Below, piece after piece: positions 35,823-45,498 of a stretch of DNA of 64,000 nt (position 1 is its first letter; every line of letters begins with the position of its first letter). The notes below the pieces were generated by a model. The model was not told the origin of the DNA and made no database searches. It saw nothing but the letters and a program-made list of their open reading frames with translations. The translations under genes were made by a program, and so were the position numbers. This DNA is from Streptomyces calvus (GTDB lineage: Bacteria > Actinomycetota > Actinomycetes > Streptomycetales > Streptomycetaceae): the NCBI RefSeq assembly GCF_006782915.1, contig NZ_VCNP01000047.1, positions 62,001-126,000 on the forward strand, written 5' to 3'.

Positions 35823-37759
35823 GCAACGAGACCCCGGACACCGCGCTGCCGCCGTCCCCGGACACCTCGGTGCCGCCACCACCGAACACAGTGACGCCGC
35901 CACCGCCACCGCCATCGACCCCGGACACCGCGACGTCACCGGCTCCAGACACTGCGACGCCACCGCACCCGGACCGTCCCGTCACCCGGCGCCGTGTCCA
36001 CGCCGCCTCCGGGAAGCGCCTGGGTGCCGCCCACCCGAGGCAGGAGGGCCCGACGGATCTCCGGCTGGTCCCGCCCGCGCTGGCCGCCTGGGGCACCGCG
36101 GCGGCCATGCTGCATGCCCCGTCCGGCCTGGCGGTGGGCGCCGTGCTCACCGCCCTGCTGACGGCCGCGGCGCTCCTGGCGGTGGCGTGCGTCCGCCCGC
36201 CGGGGTGGCGGGGCCGCGCCGTCGCCCACGCCGGTGCCGCCGTGCTGCTGTGCGTCGCCGCTGCCGGTGGATCGGCGGCTCTGCACGGCGCCGACCTGCG
36301 GCGGGGCCCCGTGCCCGCGCTGGCACGGGAGTACGCCGCGGTCACCGCCGAGGTGGAGATCACCGCCGACCCCCGGCTGACCCGCCCCAGGGTCAGCGGG
36401 AACCACATGGCCCCGACGTCGGTGCTGATCGAGGCCGACCTGCGGTGGGTGCGCGGGGCCGGTGGCACGGCGGAACGGACCCGGGCGCCCGTGCTGCTGA
36501 TCGTCGACGCGCGTGCGGCCGGGCGGACACCGCCCGTCGGCCACGAGGGCTCGCCCTGGCTCGCTCTCCTCCCTTCCACGCGCCTGCGCGTCGAGGCGCG
36601 GTCGGCACCGGCGATGACGGGTGGCGACCGGTTCGCGGCGGTGCTGCGGGTACGGGGCCGGGGCGGTCCGGAGGTGGTGGGGGAGCCGTCGGCACCGCAG
36701 CGGCTGGCGGGACGGCTGCGGGCCGGGCTCCGCGAGGCCACCGACCACCTGCCGGCGGACGCGCGTGCGCTGCTGCCCGGCCTGGTCGTGGGCGACACGG
36801 CGAGGGTCACGCCGGACCTCGACGAGGCGTTCCGGGAGACCGACCTCACCCACACGCTGGCCGTCTCCGGCGCCAACTTCACCATCCTCCTCGCCCTGCT
36901 CCTCGGCCCGCCCGGCCTCGCGCAGCGCGTCGAGCGCCGCGGACTCGCACCCCGTCTCGGCATCTCCCTGCGGACCACGGCGGTGCTGGGCGCGACGCTC
37001 TCCCTCGCCTTCGTCGTCGTGTGCCGGCCGGACCCCAGCGTGCTGCGGGCCGCCGCCTGCGGCTCCGTCGCCCTGCTCGCACTCGCCACCGGCCGCCGCA
37101 GATCGCTCGTTCCCGCACTGGCGACGGCCGTGCTGCTCCTGGTGCTGTACGACCCTTGGCTGGCCCGCAGTTACGGTTTCCTGCTCTCGGTGCTGGCCAC
37201 CGGCGCGCTGCTCACGCTCGCTCCACGCTGGAGCGCGGCGCTGCGACGGCGCGGGGTGCCGCCGCGACTCGCGGAGGCGCTGGCCACAGCGGGTGCCGCG
37301 CAGGCCGTGTGCGCGCCGGTGGTCGCGGTGCTCGCCGCGCGGGTCAGCCTGGTGGCGATCCCGTGCAATCTGCTCGCCGAGTTCGCCCTCGCGCCGGCCA
37401 CGGTGCTGGGTTTCCTGGCGCTGGCCGCGGCACCGGTGGCGATGCCGGTGGCGAAGGCACTCGCCTGGTGCGCGGGCTGGCCCGCGGAATGGATCGCGCA
37501 GGTCGCCAGGACCGGAGCGGCGATGCCCGGTGCGGGCGTGGACTGGCCCGGCAGCTGGGCCGGAGCGGCGGCCCTCGGTGCCGTCACCGCTGTGGTGCTG
37601 CTCGTGGGCCGGCGGTTGCTGCGGCATCCCTGGTGGTGCGGTGCCTGCGCCCTGCTCCTGGTGCTGGTGGTGGTGCAGCCGCCACCGCTGACCCGGGTCA
37701 TCACCGGTTGGCCGCCGCCGGGCTGGCGGATGGTGATGTGCACCGACTTCCCTGTTTGA
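35819..37759 (+). pseudogene. comEC: comEC, 5' fragment (interrupted by the mobile element)
   Basis: A frame of 646 residues with the N-terminal Pro/Thr-rich region, the DUF4131-like region and the ComEC competence domain (DLTHTLAVSGANFTILLALL, LRAAACGSVALLALATGRR, YGFLLSVLATGALL, VAIPCNLLAEFALAP), including about ten membrane helices. The reading frame is native up to ATG TGC (37736-37741), then reads four to five residues of foreign sequence and stops at TGA 37757-37759. The missing part, starting DVGQGD, resumes at 56068. The DNA-channel part is thus cut from its metallo-beta-lactamase domain. A truncated channel could still be made with ComEA, but transformation-type function is unlikely. 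Confidence 0.92.
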
Positions 37760-37773
37760 TCTACATGTTGAAG
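37742..37773 (+). repeat. Left end of the element: 6-bp flank plus inverted repeat
   Basis: ACCGAC (37742-37747) separates native comEC from the element end TTCCCTGT (37748-37755). A second conserved block, ATGTTGAAG, lies at 37765-37773. Both blocks recur in inverted form at the right end (TTCCCTGT exactly, GTGTCGAAG with two differences). Confidence 0.75.
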
Positions 37774-37795
37774 CGGACCGAGCAAGGGCTGAGTA

Positions 37796-39340
37796 GTGGC
37801 GAGTTGGCAGGTGTACTGGGTGCCGAGGCATCTGGTTGCGGTACCTGAGCAGGTGCCGGTACTGGCGGGGTACGGAGACCTGGCTGAGCGGGAAGAGCGG
37901 GTCGGGATCCATGCGGGAGATCCCATTCTGCTTTCCCCGGATTACCGGATCGATGAATGGTTGAGCTTGTATCTGTGTCGTTCGTCTTTCGCACGGCTCG
38001 CGCCGGAGACCAAGCGGAACTACACGGATGACTACTGTCTTCTCTTCGATTTCCTGTGGGCTCGCGGAAAAGCGTGGAATGAAGCGACCGCAGATGATCT
38101 TTGGGACTTCGAGGACTGGCGGACGCGGTCACCGCGTAATCCCCGGAAGGTCGGGGGATCGCGGTGGGATCGTGGGCTCGCGGCGTTCACTCGGCTGTAC
38201 GCGTGGGCGGTACGCAGTGAGCTGATGGCGGTCAATCCGATTGTGATGCGGACGATAGTTGATCGCCATGGTCAGCTGGTCGAGGTGCCGGAAGCCCGCT
38301 CGAAGAACACCAGATCAAGCAACGTGCATTGGCTGACCCCGCGGGCTTTCCGGCTGTGGGTGGAGGTAGGCCTGCGGGGTTACACCGCCGAAGGCCTGCC
38401 CGCGCTGGGCTGGGTGGGGAGAACGGAGGATCGCAATGTGGCCTTCGTCGAGTTGCTGTTCTCCTCTGGGATGCGGCTGACGGAGGGCGGATCGCTGCTG
38501 ACGATCGAGATACCGCGCTCGGCCTTGCAGGGCCGCCGCTACTACTCGGGTCGGCTGGCGAAGGCGGTGACGAAGTCGAAGAAGGCGAGGACGTACTACG
38601 CCGCGGCTCCGGTGGTAGGCCTGGTCGAGGGGTATCAGGAGTCGACGCGGGCAGCGGCGGTGCGGCAGGCGCAGGCCAAGGGCCGGTACGACAGCCTGCC
38701 CGAGCGGAAGCTGGTGACTCGAATAACCGGGCTGCGCAAGCAGGTGCTGCACTGGGTCAACCAGGACGGAGTCACTGGCGAGACCGCGCTGAACGACGCC
38801 ACGGTCGAAGAGCGAATGACGCTATTCACTGAGGGCCCGGCCGGGCCGGAACCGTTGTGGCTGTGGTTGAACGAGTCGGGTTTGCCGTTCCGTCCGCAGT
38901 CCTGGGAGAACGTCTTCCGGACCGCGTCGAAGCGGTGCCAGGACGTCCTGGCGGGTGTGGTGGCGGAGCCGCCGTTCTGCACGCCGCATATGTGCCGGCA
39001 CTCGATGGCCCTCTACATGCTGGTCGTGCTGCACCACGTCGTTGACCTGCGGATGGGCCTGACGCCGGAGGAGCGTCGGGATTTCCGTCTCCTCTACGGG
39101 GATCCATGGCGGATGGTGCAGGACCTGTTGGGTCATTCAGAGCTGGAGACAACCCGGGCGATTTACCTCGCGCCCGTATCTGACCTGCAACTTCGATCTC
39201 TGCTGGCTGATCCGGATCCAGTGGATGAGCAGGGGGATGCCGCGGTGACACAGCATCGGGTGACCGCGCTGCTGTCGCGCCTCGCGCAGGAGAGCGAAGG
39301 CATCCAGGATCTGGACGAGAAACTAGTTGTGCGGCCATGA
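37796..39340 (+). CDS. Tyrosine recombinase 1 of the element (TnpA-like)
   Basis: The 514-residue protein starts at GTG 37796, 40 bp inside the element. A SAM-like N-terminal core-binding region (ETKRNYTDDYCLLFDFLWARG) precedes the catalytic domain. The catalytic set is complete: Arg227 in SSGMRLTEGG, His398-x-x-Arg401 in HMCRHSMALYM, His447 in LLGHSELETT and the nucleophile Tyr457 in TRAIYL. It should cut and rejoin DNA at the element ends through a 3'-phosphotyrosine link. At 514 residues it is longer than phage integrases (~350-400). Its TGA overlaps the ATG of the next gene (ATGA at 39337-39340), so the products are made together. Confidence 0.9.
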   Translation: MASWQVYWVPRHLVAVPEQVPVLAGYGDLAEREERVGIHAGDPILLSPDYRIDEWLSLYLCRSSFARLAPETKRNYTDDYCLLFDFLWARGKAWNEATADDLWDFEDWRTRSPRNPRKVGGSRWDRGLAAFTRLYAWAVRSELMAVNPIVMRTIVDRHGQLVEVPEARSKNTRSSNVHWLTPRAFRLWVEVGLRGYTAEGLPALGWVGRTEDRNVAFVELLFSSGMRLTEGGSLLTIEIPRSALQGRRYYSGRLAKAVTKSKKARTYYAAAPVVGLVEGYQESTRAAAVRQAQAKGRYDSLPERKLVTRITGLRKQVLHWVNQDGVTGETALNDATVEERMTLFTEGPAGPEPLWLWLNESGLPFRPQSWENVFRTASKRCQDVLAGVVAEPPFCTPHMCRHSMALYMLVVLHHVVDLRMGLTPEERRDFRLLYGDPWRMVQDLLGHSELETTRAIYLAPVSDLQLRSLLADPDPVDEQGDAAVTQHRVTALLSRLAQESEGIQDLDEKLVVRP

Positions 39341-41085
39341 GCCGACGCGGGCGCAAGGCGTCTTTGCCCACTGTTCCTCACCACCGCCCGGTGGTTCTGG
39401 CAGAGGATGGCCTGCGAGTGTGTCACCGCGACAAGCGGGGCGTCATCCGCAATTACGACTTCGGGGCCCTGCCGGTGGCCCCAGCCCTGCAGCGGTCTTT
39501 TGCTGCTGTGTTCGCCGCGCGGTGCGCCCCCGGTGGTGGCTGGGACTCCGCTATCACCGGCTTCAACATCTGGGTTCTGCTGCGGGCCTTCGCGAAGTTC
39601 CTGTCCGAGCAGGAGAGCCCGCCGGGAGACGTCGACGAGTTCACCGCGGCGTTGTGGTCGTCCTGGCGGCTCAGCAGGCCGGCCACCGACACCGGATACC
39701 GGCAGGTCAAGGTGCTGGCGAACTTCCTGTTGCGTGACGAGCGGCTCCCTGAGCCGGTCCGGGAGGTGATGGCCAAGCGGGTACTGAAGGTAAAGGCCCA
39801 GGAGAGGGCATACCAGCCCGAGGAGTTCGCTGAGATCCGTGTCACGGCACGGCGGATGTTCCGGGCCGCGCTGTTGCGGATCCGGGAGAACACCCGGCAC
39901 CTGGATGCCTGGCGGAAGGGGGCCTTCGAGCCCGGCAGTCGGGACTGGCTGATCGGGGAGGGGTTGGACTGCCTCGCGCGGACCGGGCACGTTCCCCGAT
40001 ACCAGCAGGCCAGAGGCAAGATGGTGATGGTCAACCGTTACCGGCTGGCGATGGGCGGCGCGCGGCCGGAGGTGACCTGGCAGCGGCTCTATCTGAGCCG
40101 GATCGAGAGCACCTCGCTGGCGGTGCTGCTGGTGACCGAGCAGGGGTTGAACGCCACTACGGTCTCCGAGATGCCAGTACCCCGGGCGACTCCGGATTCC
40201 GGGCAGAACGGCGGGTTTCCCGTCTATCGCCTGGAGCTGGAAAAGCGCCGTCGTGGCGGCGGTCGGCACTTCGAGACACGCAACCTCACGGACTTCGGCG
40301 CCGATTCCCCGGGTCGGCTGATTACCGAGGCCCTGGAAGCGACCGCTCACGCCCGCGCGTTCATCGCCGCCTCCGGATCCGACCTGGACCGCCTGCTGAT
40401 ATGGCACGAGACATACGCCAACAGTGGACGCGCTGACCCAGAATCGCCCCGGGTGGGGCCATTCGTCCTCGGGCTGGCGAGGTCCGCCGGCACTCACTGG
40501 GCCATCGAGGTCGGATTGGCGGGGTCACCGCTGCGGCGCACCCGTAAGACGGTCAACGTCCTGCACCGGCGCGAGCCGGGACAGAACACCCAGGACACCC
40601 ACGACCGCGTCTACGTCATGAACGAACCGCAGGCCCAGGAGGCAGCTGTCCCGGTGATTGCAGACGGCGCGACCGCGGCACTGGACGCTGCCCGCCGCAC
40701 GGTGTTCCGGGCCCAGCTCAGCGATGGCCCTGAGGACAGCGAACAGCAGACCGCGACAGCTGGCTGCACGGACTACGACAACAGCCCGTTCACTCCACCA
40801 GGCTCGGGCTGCGGGGCGTCTTTCCTGCTCTGCACCGCCTGCCCGAACGCTCGGGTCCACCCTGGCCATCACGCCCGCCTCGCTTATCTGCACCATGCGC
40901 TGGAGAGTCTGCGCACGGCCTTGGAGCCCGGCCACTGGGAAACGGACTGGTCCGATGCCCACGCCCGGTTGGAAGACCTCAAGAGCCGTCTAGGAGTGGC
41001 CCTTTGGACGGCGAAGCTCGCCGAGGTCACCTCTGAAGACCGCGAGGCGATCGACCATCTCCTGAACGGACACTACGACCTGTGA
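39337..41085 (+). CDS. Second recombinase-like protein of the element
   Basis: The 582-residue protein starts at ATG 39337 inside the stop of the first recombinase gene. The N-terminal half resembles a core-binding domain (FNIWVLLRAFAKFLSEQES, YRQVKVLANFLLRD). The C-terminal half is diverged: SPLRRTRKTVNVLHRREP and TQDTHDRVYVMNEPQ occupy the place of the usual Arg and Tyr boxes, but the HxxR and GH motifs are not clear. Near the C-terminus four Cys in a CTDYDN to CPNA region (with CGASFLLCTAC) suggest a zinc ribbon. It may be a catalytically weak partner that binds the element ends or completes the synaptic complex. Its stop overlaps the next start (GTGA at 41082-41085). Confidence 0.8.
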   Translation: MSRRGRKASLPTVPHHRPVVLAEDGLRVCHRDKRGVIRNYDFGALPVAPALQRSFAAVFAARCAPGGGWDSAITGFNIWVLLRAFAKFLSEQESPPGDVDEFTAALWSSWRLSRPATDTGYRQVKVLANFLLRDERLPEPVREVMAKRVLKVKAQERAYQPEEFAEIRVTARRMFRAALLRIRENTRHLDAWRKGAFEPGSRDWLIGEGLDCLARTGHVPRYQQARGKMVMVNRYRLAMGGARPEVTWQRLYLSRIESTSLAVLLVTEQGLNATTVSEMPVPRATPDSGQNGGFPVYRLELEKRRRGGGRHFETRNLTDFGADSPGRLITEALEATAHARAFIAASGSDLDRLLIWHETYANSGRADPESPRVGPFVLGLARSAGTHWAIEVGLAGSPLRRTRKTVNVLHRREPGQNTQDTHDRVYVMNEPQAQEAAVPVIADGATAALDAARRTVFRAQLSDGPEDSEQQTATAGCTDYDNSPFTPPGSGCGASFLLCTACPNARVHPGHHARLAYLHHALESLRTALEPGHWETDWSDAHARLEDLKSRLGVALWTAKLAEVTSEDREAIDHLLNGHYDL

Positions 41086-43193
41086 CGAGCGCGTACACCG
41101 AACTGCCCCTGATCATCCCGGGCCCAGAAAGCCCTTCGATCGAACCCTTGCTGGTGGTGGCCAGCTACCAAGGCACAGTCAACCCCTACAGCGCCCCCAC
41201 CTGGCCCATGGCGCCACTGATCGACAACCCCAGTGCTCCCCGCGAGACGATCCACTGGTCGAAGTTCCCGGACACCACTCGGGAGGAGTTCCGGCTCGTC
41301 GCCTGGCACATGGTCAACCGGGCGCTGCCCGACACGTTCCTGACCGGCAAGGTACCTTCTTGGCGGACCCGGCAGAGCGGGCCCTCGATCTACCAAGCCG
41401 TCCTGATCTGGCGGGCCTTCGCCCACTGGCTCGACAAGCGGGGCATCACTAGCCTGGACGCCTGCACCGAAGAGGTCTTCCACGACTACGGACTTCACCT
41501 CAGCCGAAAAAAGAAAGTCAGCCGCTCGACAGTGGGAAGCCGTCTGACCGCGCTGACCCGACTCTGGGCGTTCGACGAAGGCAGTGCGCTCCCCCGCGGA
41601 ATTGCCGAACCTCCCTGGAACCGGGAGGGCCGCGACGACTACCTCCCGGCGGCGACATCGTCCGGCGGGGAGAACGCCACGGAGCCGCTTGCACCCGCCA
41701 CCATGGGCCCCCTGCTCATCTGGGCCCTGCGGGTGGTCGAGGACTTCGCCGACGATATCCTTGCGGCCTGGGCCGAGAAACGGCGGCTGACCGCGCAAGT
41801 CGCCCAGGCCGAGGCGACCCCCGCATCACGGGCTGCCCTCAAGGCCTACTTCAACGACCTGGTCGAGCAGGGCCAGCCCATCCCCTCTCACAACTACCGT
41901 GGCGGCAGACGATTCGCCCTCACCTACATCGCTGGTCTCAACGGCGCTCCCTACGGCCAGACTAACAACGTCGTTGGCAGCCGAGGGCTGGGGCTGAAGG
42001 AGTACATGCTCAACAACGCCGGCGGATGTCCGCTGGACATACCCGTCACCGGCCTCGTCGCGGGAAAGCCATGGAAATTGTCGTTGGACTTCACCGAGGC
42101 CACAGCGCTGATGCGGCATCTGGGAACCGCGGCTTTCATTGTCCTGTCGTACTTGACAGGAATGCGCCCTCAAGAGGTTCTCGGTCTGAGAACTGGATGC
42201 TGCCCGGATCCCGAATCCGGGCGTCACCTCATCTACGGACACGTCTACAAGACGGCTACCGACGAGAACGGCAACTACCGATCCGAGGGTGAGCTCCGCG
42301 ACGTCCCCTGGGTCGCCGTCGCCCCGGCAGTCAGCGCCATCCGCGTTCTTGAACGCATCGTCCCTGACGGCGCCCTGCTCTTCGATGGCGCCACCCACGA
42401 CTTCATCAACAGACGCAGCTTCGTCGGCGCAGTGACGCTCAGCTCCTGGCGCAGCCGGGTTGAGGACTTCGCCGTCTGGGTATCCGAGCTGGCCCAAACC
42501 CTCGAGCGCCCCCATGAAGTTGTTCCCGCGGACCCGAACGGGGCGATCGGAACGGAGCGCTTCAGAAGAACCCTGGCCTGGCACATCGCCCGCCGACCCG
42601 GCGGCCTGGTCGCCCTCGCGATTCAGTATGGCCACCTGCGCACCGCCGTCTCGGCCGGATATGCATCTCGCAGCCGCGACGGTATCCACCAACTCCTAGA
42701 CATCGAGACCGCCCGCGCCACCGCGGACACCCTCACCACCCTCAACGCCGACCTCACTAACGGCGTCGGCATCTCCGGCCCTGCCGCCCGACGCGCTATC
42801 CACGCCGCCAGCCAGGCCCCAGCCTTCGCCGGCACCGTCTTCACCGACCGCGCCGCACGCGCGGTCCTGAAGAACCCCTCCCTTGCCGTCCACGACAACC
42901 CGCACTCCTACCTGATGTGTGTCTACAACCGGGAGAAGGCCCTCTGTCACCGGCGTACTGACCGGCGTGACGCTCCCAGCCTGGACCGCTGCCAGCCGAC
43001 CTGCGTGAACGTTGTCCGGACCGACCATCACGCCGACCAACTCATTGCCCAGGCCGAGGTTCTGGAGAAACAGTCCGTCGAGCTTGTTCCCGCCCCGCTG
43101 GCTCAACGGCTACAAGCCCGAGCACAGCGACTCCGAGACCTTGCTGAGAACCACCAGCGCGGCCGCATCACCCTGCTGGAGACATCCACATGA
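41082..43193 (+). CDS. Tyrosine recombinase 3 of the element (TnpB-like)
   Basis: The 703-residue protein starts at GTG 41082. The first ~330 residues include a core-binding domain (YQAVLIWRAFAHWLDKRGI, STVGSRLTALTRLWAF). The catalytic domain shows Arg362 in LTGMRPQEVLGLR, Arg495/Arg496 in FRRTLAWHIARRPGG, His518 in QYGHLRTAVSAGY and Tyr527. A Cys/His-rich segment near residues 610-650 (LMCVYNREKALCHRR, CQPTCVNVV) resembles a zinc-binding module, and a helical tail follows. Large recombinases of this type occur as TnpB in Tn554-family elements. Its TGA overlaps the ATG of the coiled-coil gene by 4 bp. Confidence 0.87.
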   Translation: MTSAYTELPLIIPGPESPSIEPLLVVASYQGTVNPYSAPTWPMAPLIDNPSAPRETIHWSKFPDTTREEFRLVAWHMVNRALPDTFLTGKVPSWRTRQSGPSIYQAVLIWRAFAHWLDKRGITSLDACTEEVFHDYGLHLSRKKKVSRSTVGSRLTALTRLWAFDEGSALPRGIAEPPWNREGRDDYLPAATSSGGENATEPLAPATMGPLLIWALRVVEDFADDILAAWAEKRRLTAQVAQAEATPASRAALKAYFNDLVEQGQPIPSHNYRGGRRFALTYIAGLNGAPYGQTNNVVGSRGLGLKEYMLNNAGGCPLDIPVTGLVAGKPWKLSLDFTEATALMRHLGTAAFIVLSYLTGMRPQEVLGLRTGCCPDPESGRHLIYGHVYKTATDENGNYRSEGELRDVPWVAVAPAVSAIRVLERIVPDGALLFDGATHDFINRRSFVGAVTLSSWRSRVEDFAVWVSELAQTLERPHEVVPADPNGAIGTERFRRTLAWHIARRPGGLVALAIQYGHLRTAVSAGYASRSRDGIHQLLDIETARATADTLTTLNADLTNGVGISGPAARRAIHAASQAPAFAGTVFTDRAARAVLKNPSLAVHDNPHSYLMCVYNREKALCHRRTDRRDAPSLDRCQPTCVNVVRTDHHADQLIAQAEVLEKQSVELVPAPLAQRLQARAQRLRDLAENHQRGRITLLETST

Positions 43194-43615
43194 CCCCCGC
43201 CAACGACGAACGCGACCGCATCCGTGCAGCCATGGACCGCATCCTCAGTGGCTCACCCATCCATTCCAACGGAGCCCTGACCATCGTCGCCCTGGCGCTG
43301 GAAGCTGGTGTTCCCCGCAATGCCCTGACCCAACGACACCTCGATCTGAAGAACGAGTTCTACGAACGTATCCGCGCTCGTGGAGAAGCGCCCGACAGCG
43401 AAAAACGACTTCGTGTCCAGGTGGTGAAACTCAAGGAACAACATGCCGATGATGTTAAAAGGATCAAGGAGCTCAAGGCCGCCAACGAGATCCTCGTGCG
43501 AGCACTTCATCAGGCGCAGATGGAAATTCGTCAACTTCGTCAGCAGGCCATGGAACAAGAATCGAGGATCAGGGCCCTGCCGAGCCAGCCCCACCCCACT
43601 CCGATGTTTCGTTGA
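43190..43615 (+). CDS. Coiled-coil accessory protein of the element (TnpC-like)
   Basis: The 141-residue protein begins at ATG 43190, overlapping the previous stop by 4 bp. Residues ~1-60 are helical and could be a DNA-binding head (ALTIVALALEAGVPRNALTQRH, like a helix-turn-helix). Residues ~70-125 are a charged coiled coil (LRVQVVKLKEQHADDVKRI, MEIRQLRQQAMEQESRIRA). Tn554 has a small third protein, TnpC (125 residues), that sets orientation and frequency of transposition; size, place and predicted shape agree, but this is not a sequence match I can check. Confidence 0.75.
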   Translation: MTPANDERDRIRAAMDRILSGSPIHSNGALTIVALALEAGVPRNALTQRHLDLKNEFYERIRARGEAPDSEKRLRVQVVKLKEQHADDVKRIKELKAANEILVRALHQAQMEIRQLRQQAMEQESRIRALPSQPHPTPMFR

Positions 43616-44074
43616 AGCCCAAACAGTCCAGGTCCAGCTGCGAAGAACAGGCCGTTTCCTCTGAGTTGCAGAGGGCAAAGCTGACCGGGGGTTGATTCTC
43701 TCCACGTACGCGGAGAAGGCTCGTTCCGCTCCGTCGTGACCGTGAGTGGGTACCGCAGTGCGGGCAATGCGGCCAGCGTCGATGAGGGCGAGATGGAGGC
43801 CAGGCACAGGGGGCCTCATCGTGCAACCGGCGCATCCATGGCCCGGGATTCTCCGGCAGGGAGCCTCGGAGTCCCTGCCGGACACGATGGGGCTCGCGCT
43901 GCACATTCGGATGATTCGCTCTACCAAGGGCACACAGCGGACCTTGGTGCGTCTCTTCTGCCGGGCTTTCGTCGGATTGGGCGAGGTGGTCCTCGACCCG
44001 GCCTGGCCTCGTACCGTATATCACCTCGGCCCGGCGGTAGGGCAGCCGGGCCCAGTACGAGCGACTGGCACCAC
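43616..44074. other. Gene-poor stretch after the recombinase operon
   Basis: No frame here looks like an intact gene. The minus-strand frames that cross it have low-complexity translations, with none of the DDE signatures expected of an IS3 orfB. It lies downstream of the IS3-type orfA and may be decayed transposon DNA. Confidence 0.4.
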
Positions 44075-44392
44075 TCAGCGGGGTTGGGCAAGCTCGAGCT
44101 CTGAAGCGAACATCAGCGCGGCGGCCCTAAGAACTGCATTGGCACGGCGTAGGTCCCGGACTTCGCGCTCCAGGTTGCGCAGCTGATCGTCCCCTGGGAC
44201 TTCGGCTGTGGGCTCGGGGCGGATCGCCTCAGCCTTCTTGACCCAATGTCGCAGTACCTCAGGGTGAATTTTCATGAGGTCGCCGACAGCACCGACCACG
44301 CCGGCGCGGCCCGGATCCTGAGCGCGAATGTCGAGCACCATGCGCACGGCGCGTTCCATGACGTCGGGTGGATACCTGCGCTGAGCGGGCAC
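44075..44392 (-). pseudogene. IS3-type transposase OrfA, isolated
   Basis: The 105-residue frame reads MPAQRRYPPDVMERAVRMVL, then GVVGAVGDLMKIHPEVLRHW with a helix-turn-helix, and a leucine-zipper end (LRNLEREVRDLRRANAVLRAA). This is the standard OrfA of IS3-family elements, which binds the IS ends and dimerises. In a functional IS the orfB frame with the DDE integrase follows by -1 frameshift; here the downstream 460 bp hold no such frame, and no IS ends were found. I treat it as a remnant carried in the element. Confidence 0.75.
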
Positions 44393-44534
44393 GAGTCGTC
44401 ACCTCCAAGCCGTTCGACTCGGCCGGACAGGCTGCACGGACAGTTGCCCACTGAGCGGGCTCTGCGCATTCCAGGAGAAATTATGCACAGCTGTTCATGG
44501 TGGTCAAAGAGGCGCGAGTGTTCAAGTCGGTGCC

Positions 44535-44810
44535 GTGTCTGCCCCTCCGCCCGACCCTGTGCTTCATGCGTTCGGAATGCATCTCCGGCGCATGCGCGAG
44601 GCTCGCGGCATGACATTGGAGGAGCTAGCGGCCCATAGCGGCCTAAGCTTCCGAGGGGTGGTCTACATCGAGCACGGTCAGCGCAACCCAAGCTTGACAA
44701 CCTTGATCAACCTTGCCCGCGGCCTGCACGTCCAGCCCTCCCGTCTACTGGCCGTCTTCGATGCCGAGCAGTGGACGTTTCCGGAAGCCAGCAGCCCGAC
44801 GCAAGATTGA
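44535..44810 (+). CDS. Small XRE-family helix-turn-helix regulator
   Basis: The 91-residue protein starts at GTG 44535. It is almost entirely an XRE/Cro-type HTH: FGMHLRRMREARGMTLEELAAHSGLSF followed by RGVVYIEHGQRNPSLTTLINLARGLHVQPSRLL. It probably dimerises and binds an operator near the element's cargo genes. Small XRE proteins often act as control proteins of restriction-modification systems, and this one lies upstream of and in the same direction as hsdM, though 690 bp away. Regulation of hsdMSR is an inference. Confidence 0.85.
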   Translation: MSAPPPDPVLHAFGMHLRRMREARGMTLEELAAHSGLSFRGVVYIEHGQRNPSLTTLINLARGLHVQPSRLLAVFDAEQWTFPEASSPTQD

Positions 44811-45498
44811 GGCGATGGGCTCTCGACCGATCGAAGCTCCCCAGGTCTCTTGCGGGCCGCTGTCCTCCGTGACTCAGGGCTGTCCCGCAATCCGGCCGGC
44901 CACCCCGGGCGTCCGTGGCGGTGGTCGACTAGCCTCCGTTTGGGCCGCTTTGCCCACCAAGAACGAAAGCCTGTAACGGCCGATATGGACACCGGCGAGG
45001 CCGGAGTCCGAGTTGCGGGACAGCCCTTCGTCACTGTCCGCGTGCTGGCTCCCATTCGGGGCACCACAAGGTCCCAACGTTGGCCTTCAAGCTTGCTCTT
45101 GGCCGCATCTGGTGACCCCACTCGCGCGGGCAGGTGCGCGATGAGTTCGTGGATCCGCGCTCAAAGCTGGTCAGAGCAAGTCGTGCCCTGGATATGAGAT
45201 GTCCGAGTTAGCCAAGTTCAGATTGATATGGTGCCTGGCTCGGTGCTCGAAGCGCTCGGAACGGGGTGTCCGGCCACTGCTGGCCTCGTCGCTTGGTTGG
45301 CCCGTTTGCCGTACTTCGTAGTCTTGGAGAGGGATATTGTTGGTGAGTCGCCCGCATAGGAATACGACGCTCCGTGTGGGTTCACCCCGCAGGACACGCT
45401 CGGCATGTGCATGTCGGGCACGCTCGAAATAGGGTGACCAGCCGAGACGCCACGGCCTTCGGGCCGCAACCTTTGACGAGCAAGGACATCCCCGACTG
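44811..45498. promoter_or_regulatory. 688-bp spacer between the HTH gene and hsdM
   Basis: No intact gene is visible. G+C is lower and codon-type bias is absent, unlike genes on either side. The A+T-rich patch around 45195-45232 (GAGTTAGCCAAGTTCAGATTG, then ATATGG) is a possible promoter zone for hsdMSR. It may include decayed cargo. Confidence 0.4.

Noticed and set aside
43253..43933. 226-residue minus-strand frame opposite the TnpC-like gene
   Set aside because: The plus-strand gene overlaps the recombinase operon precisely and has coiled-coil structure; the opposite frame has no recognisable features.
43616..44074. IS3 orfB downstream of the OrfA remnant
   Set aside because: None of the minus-strand frames shows DDE-domain signatures, so a complete IS was not called.
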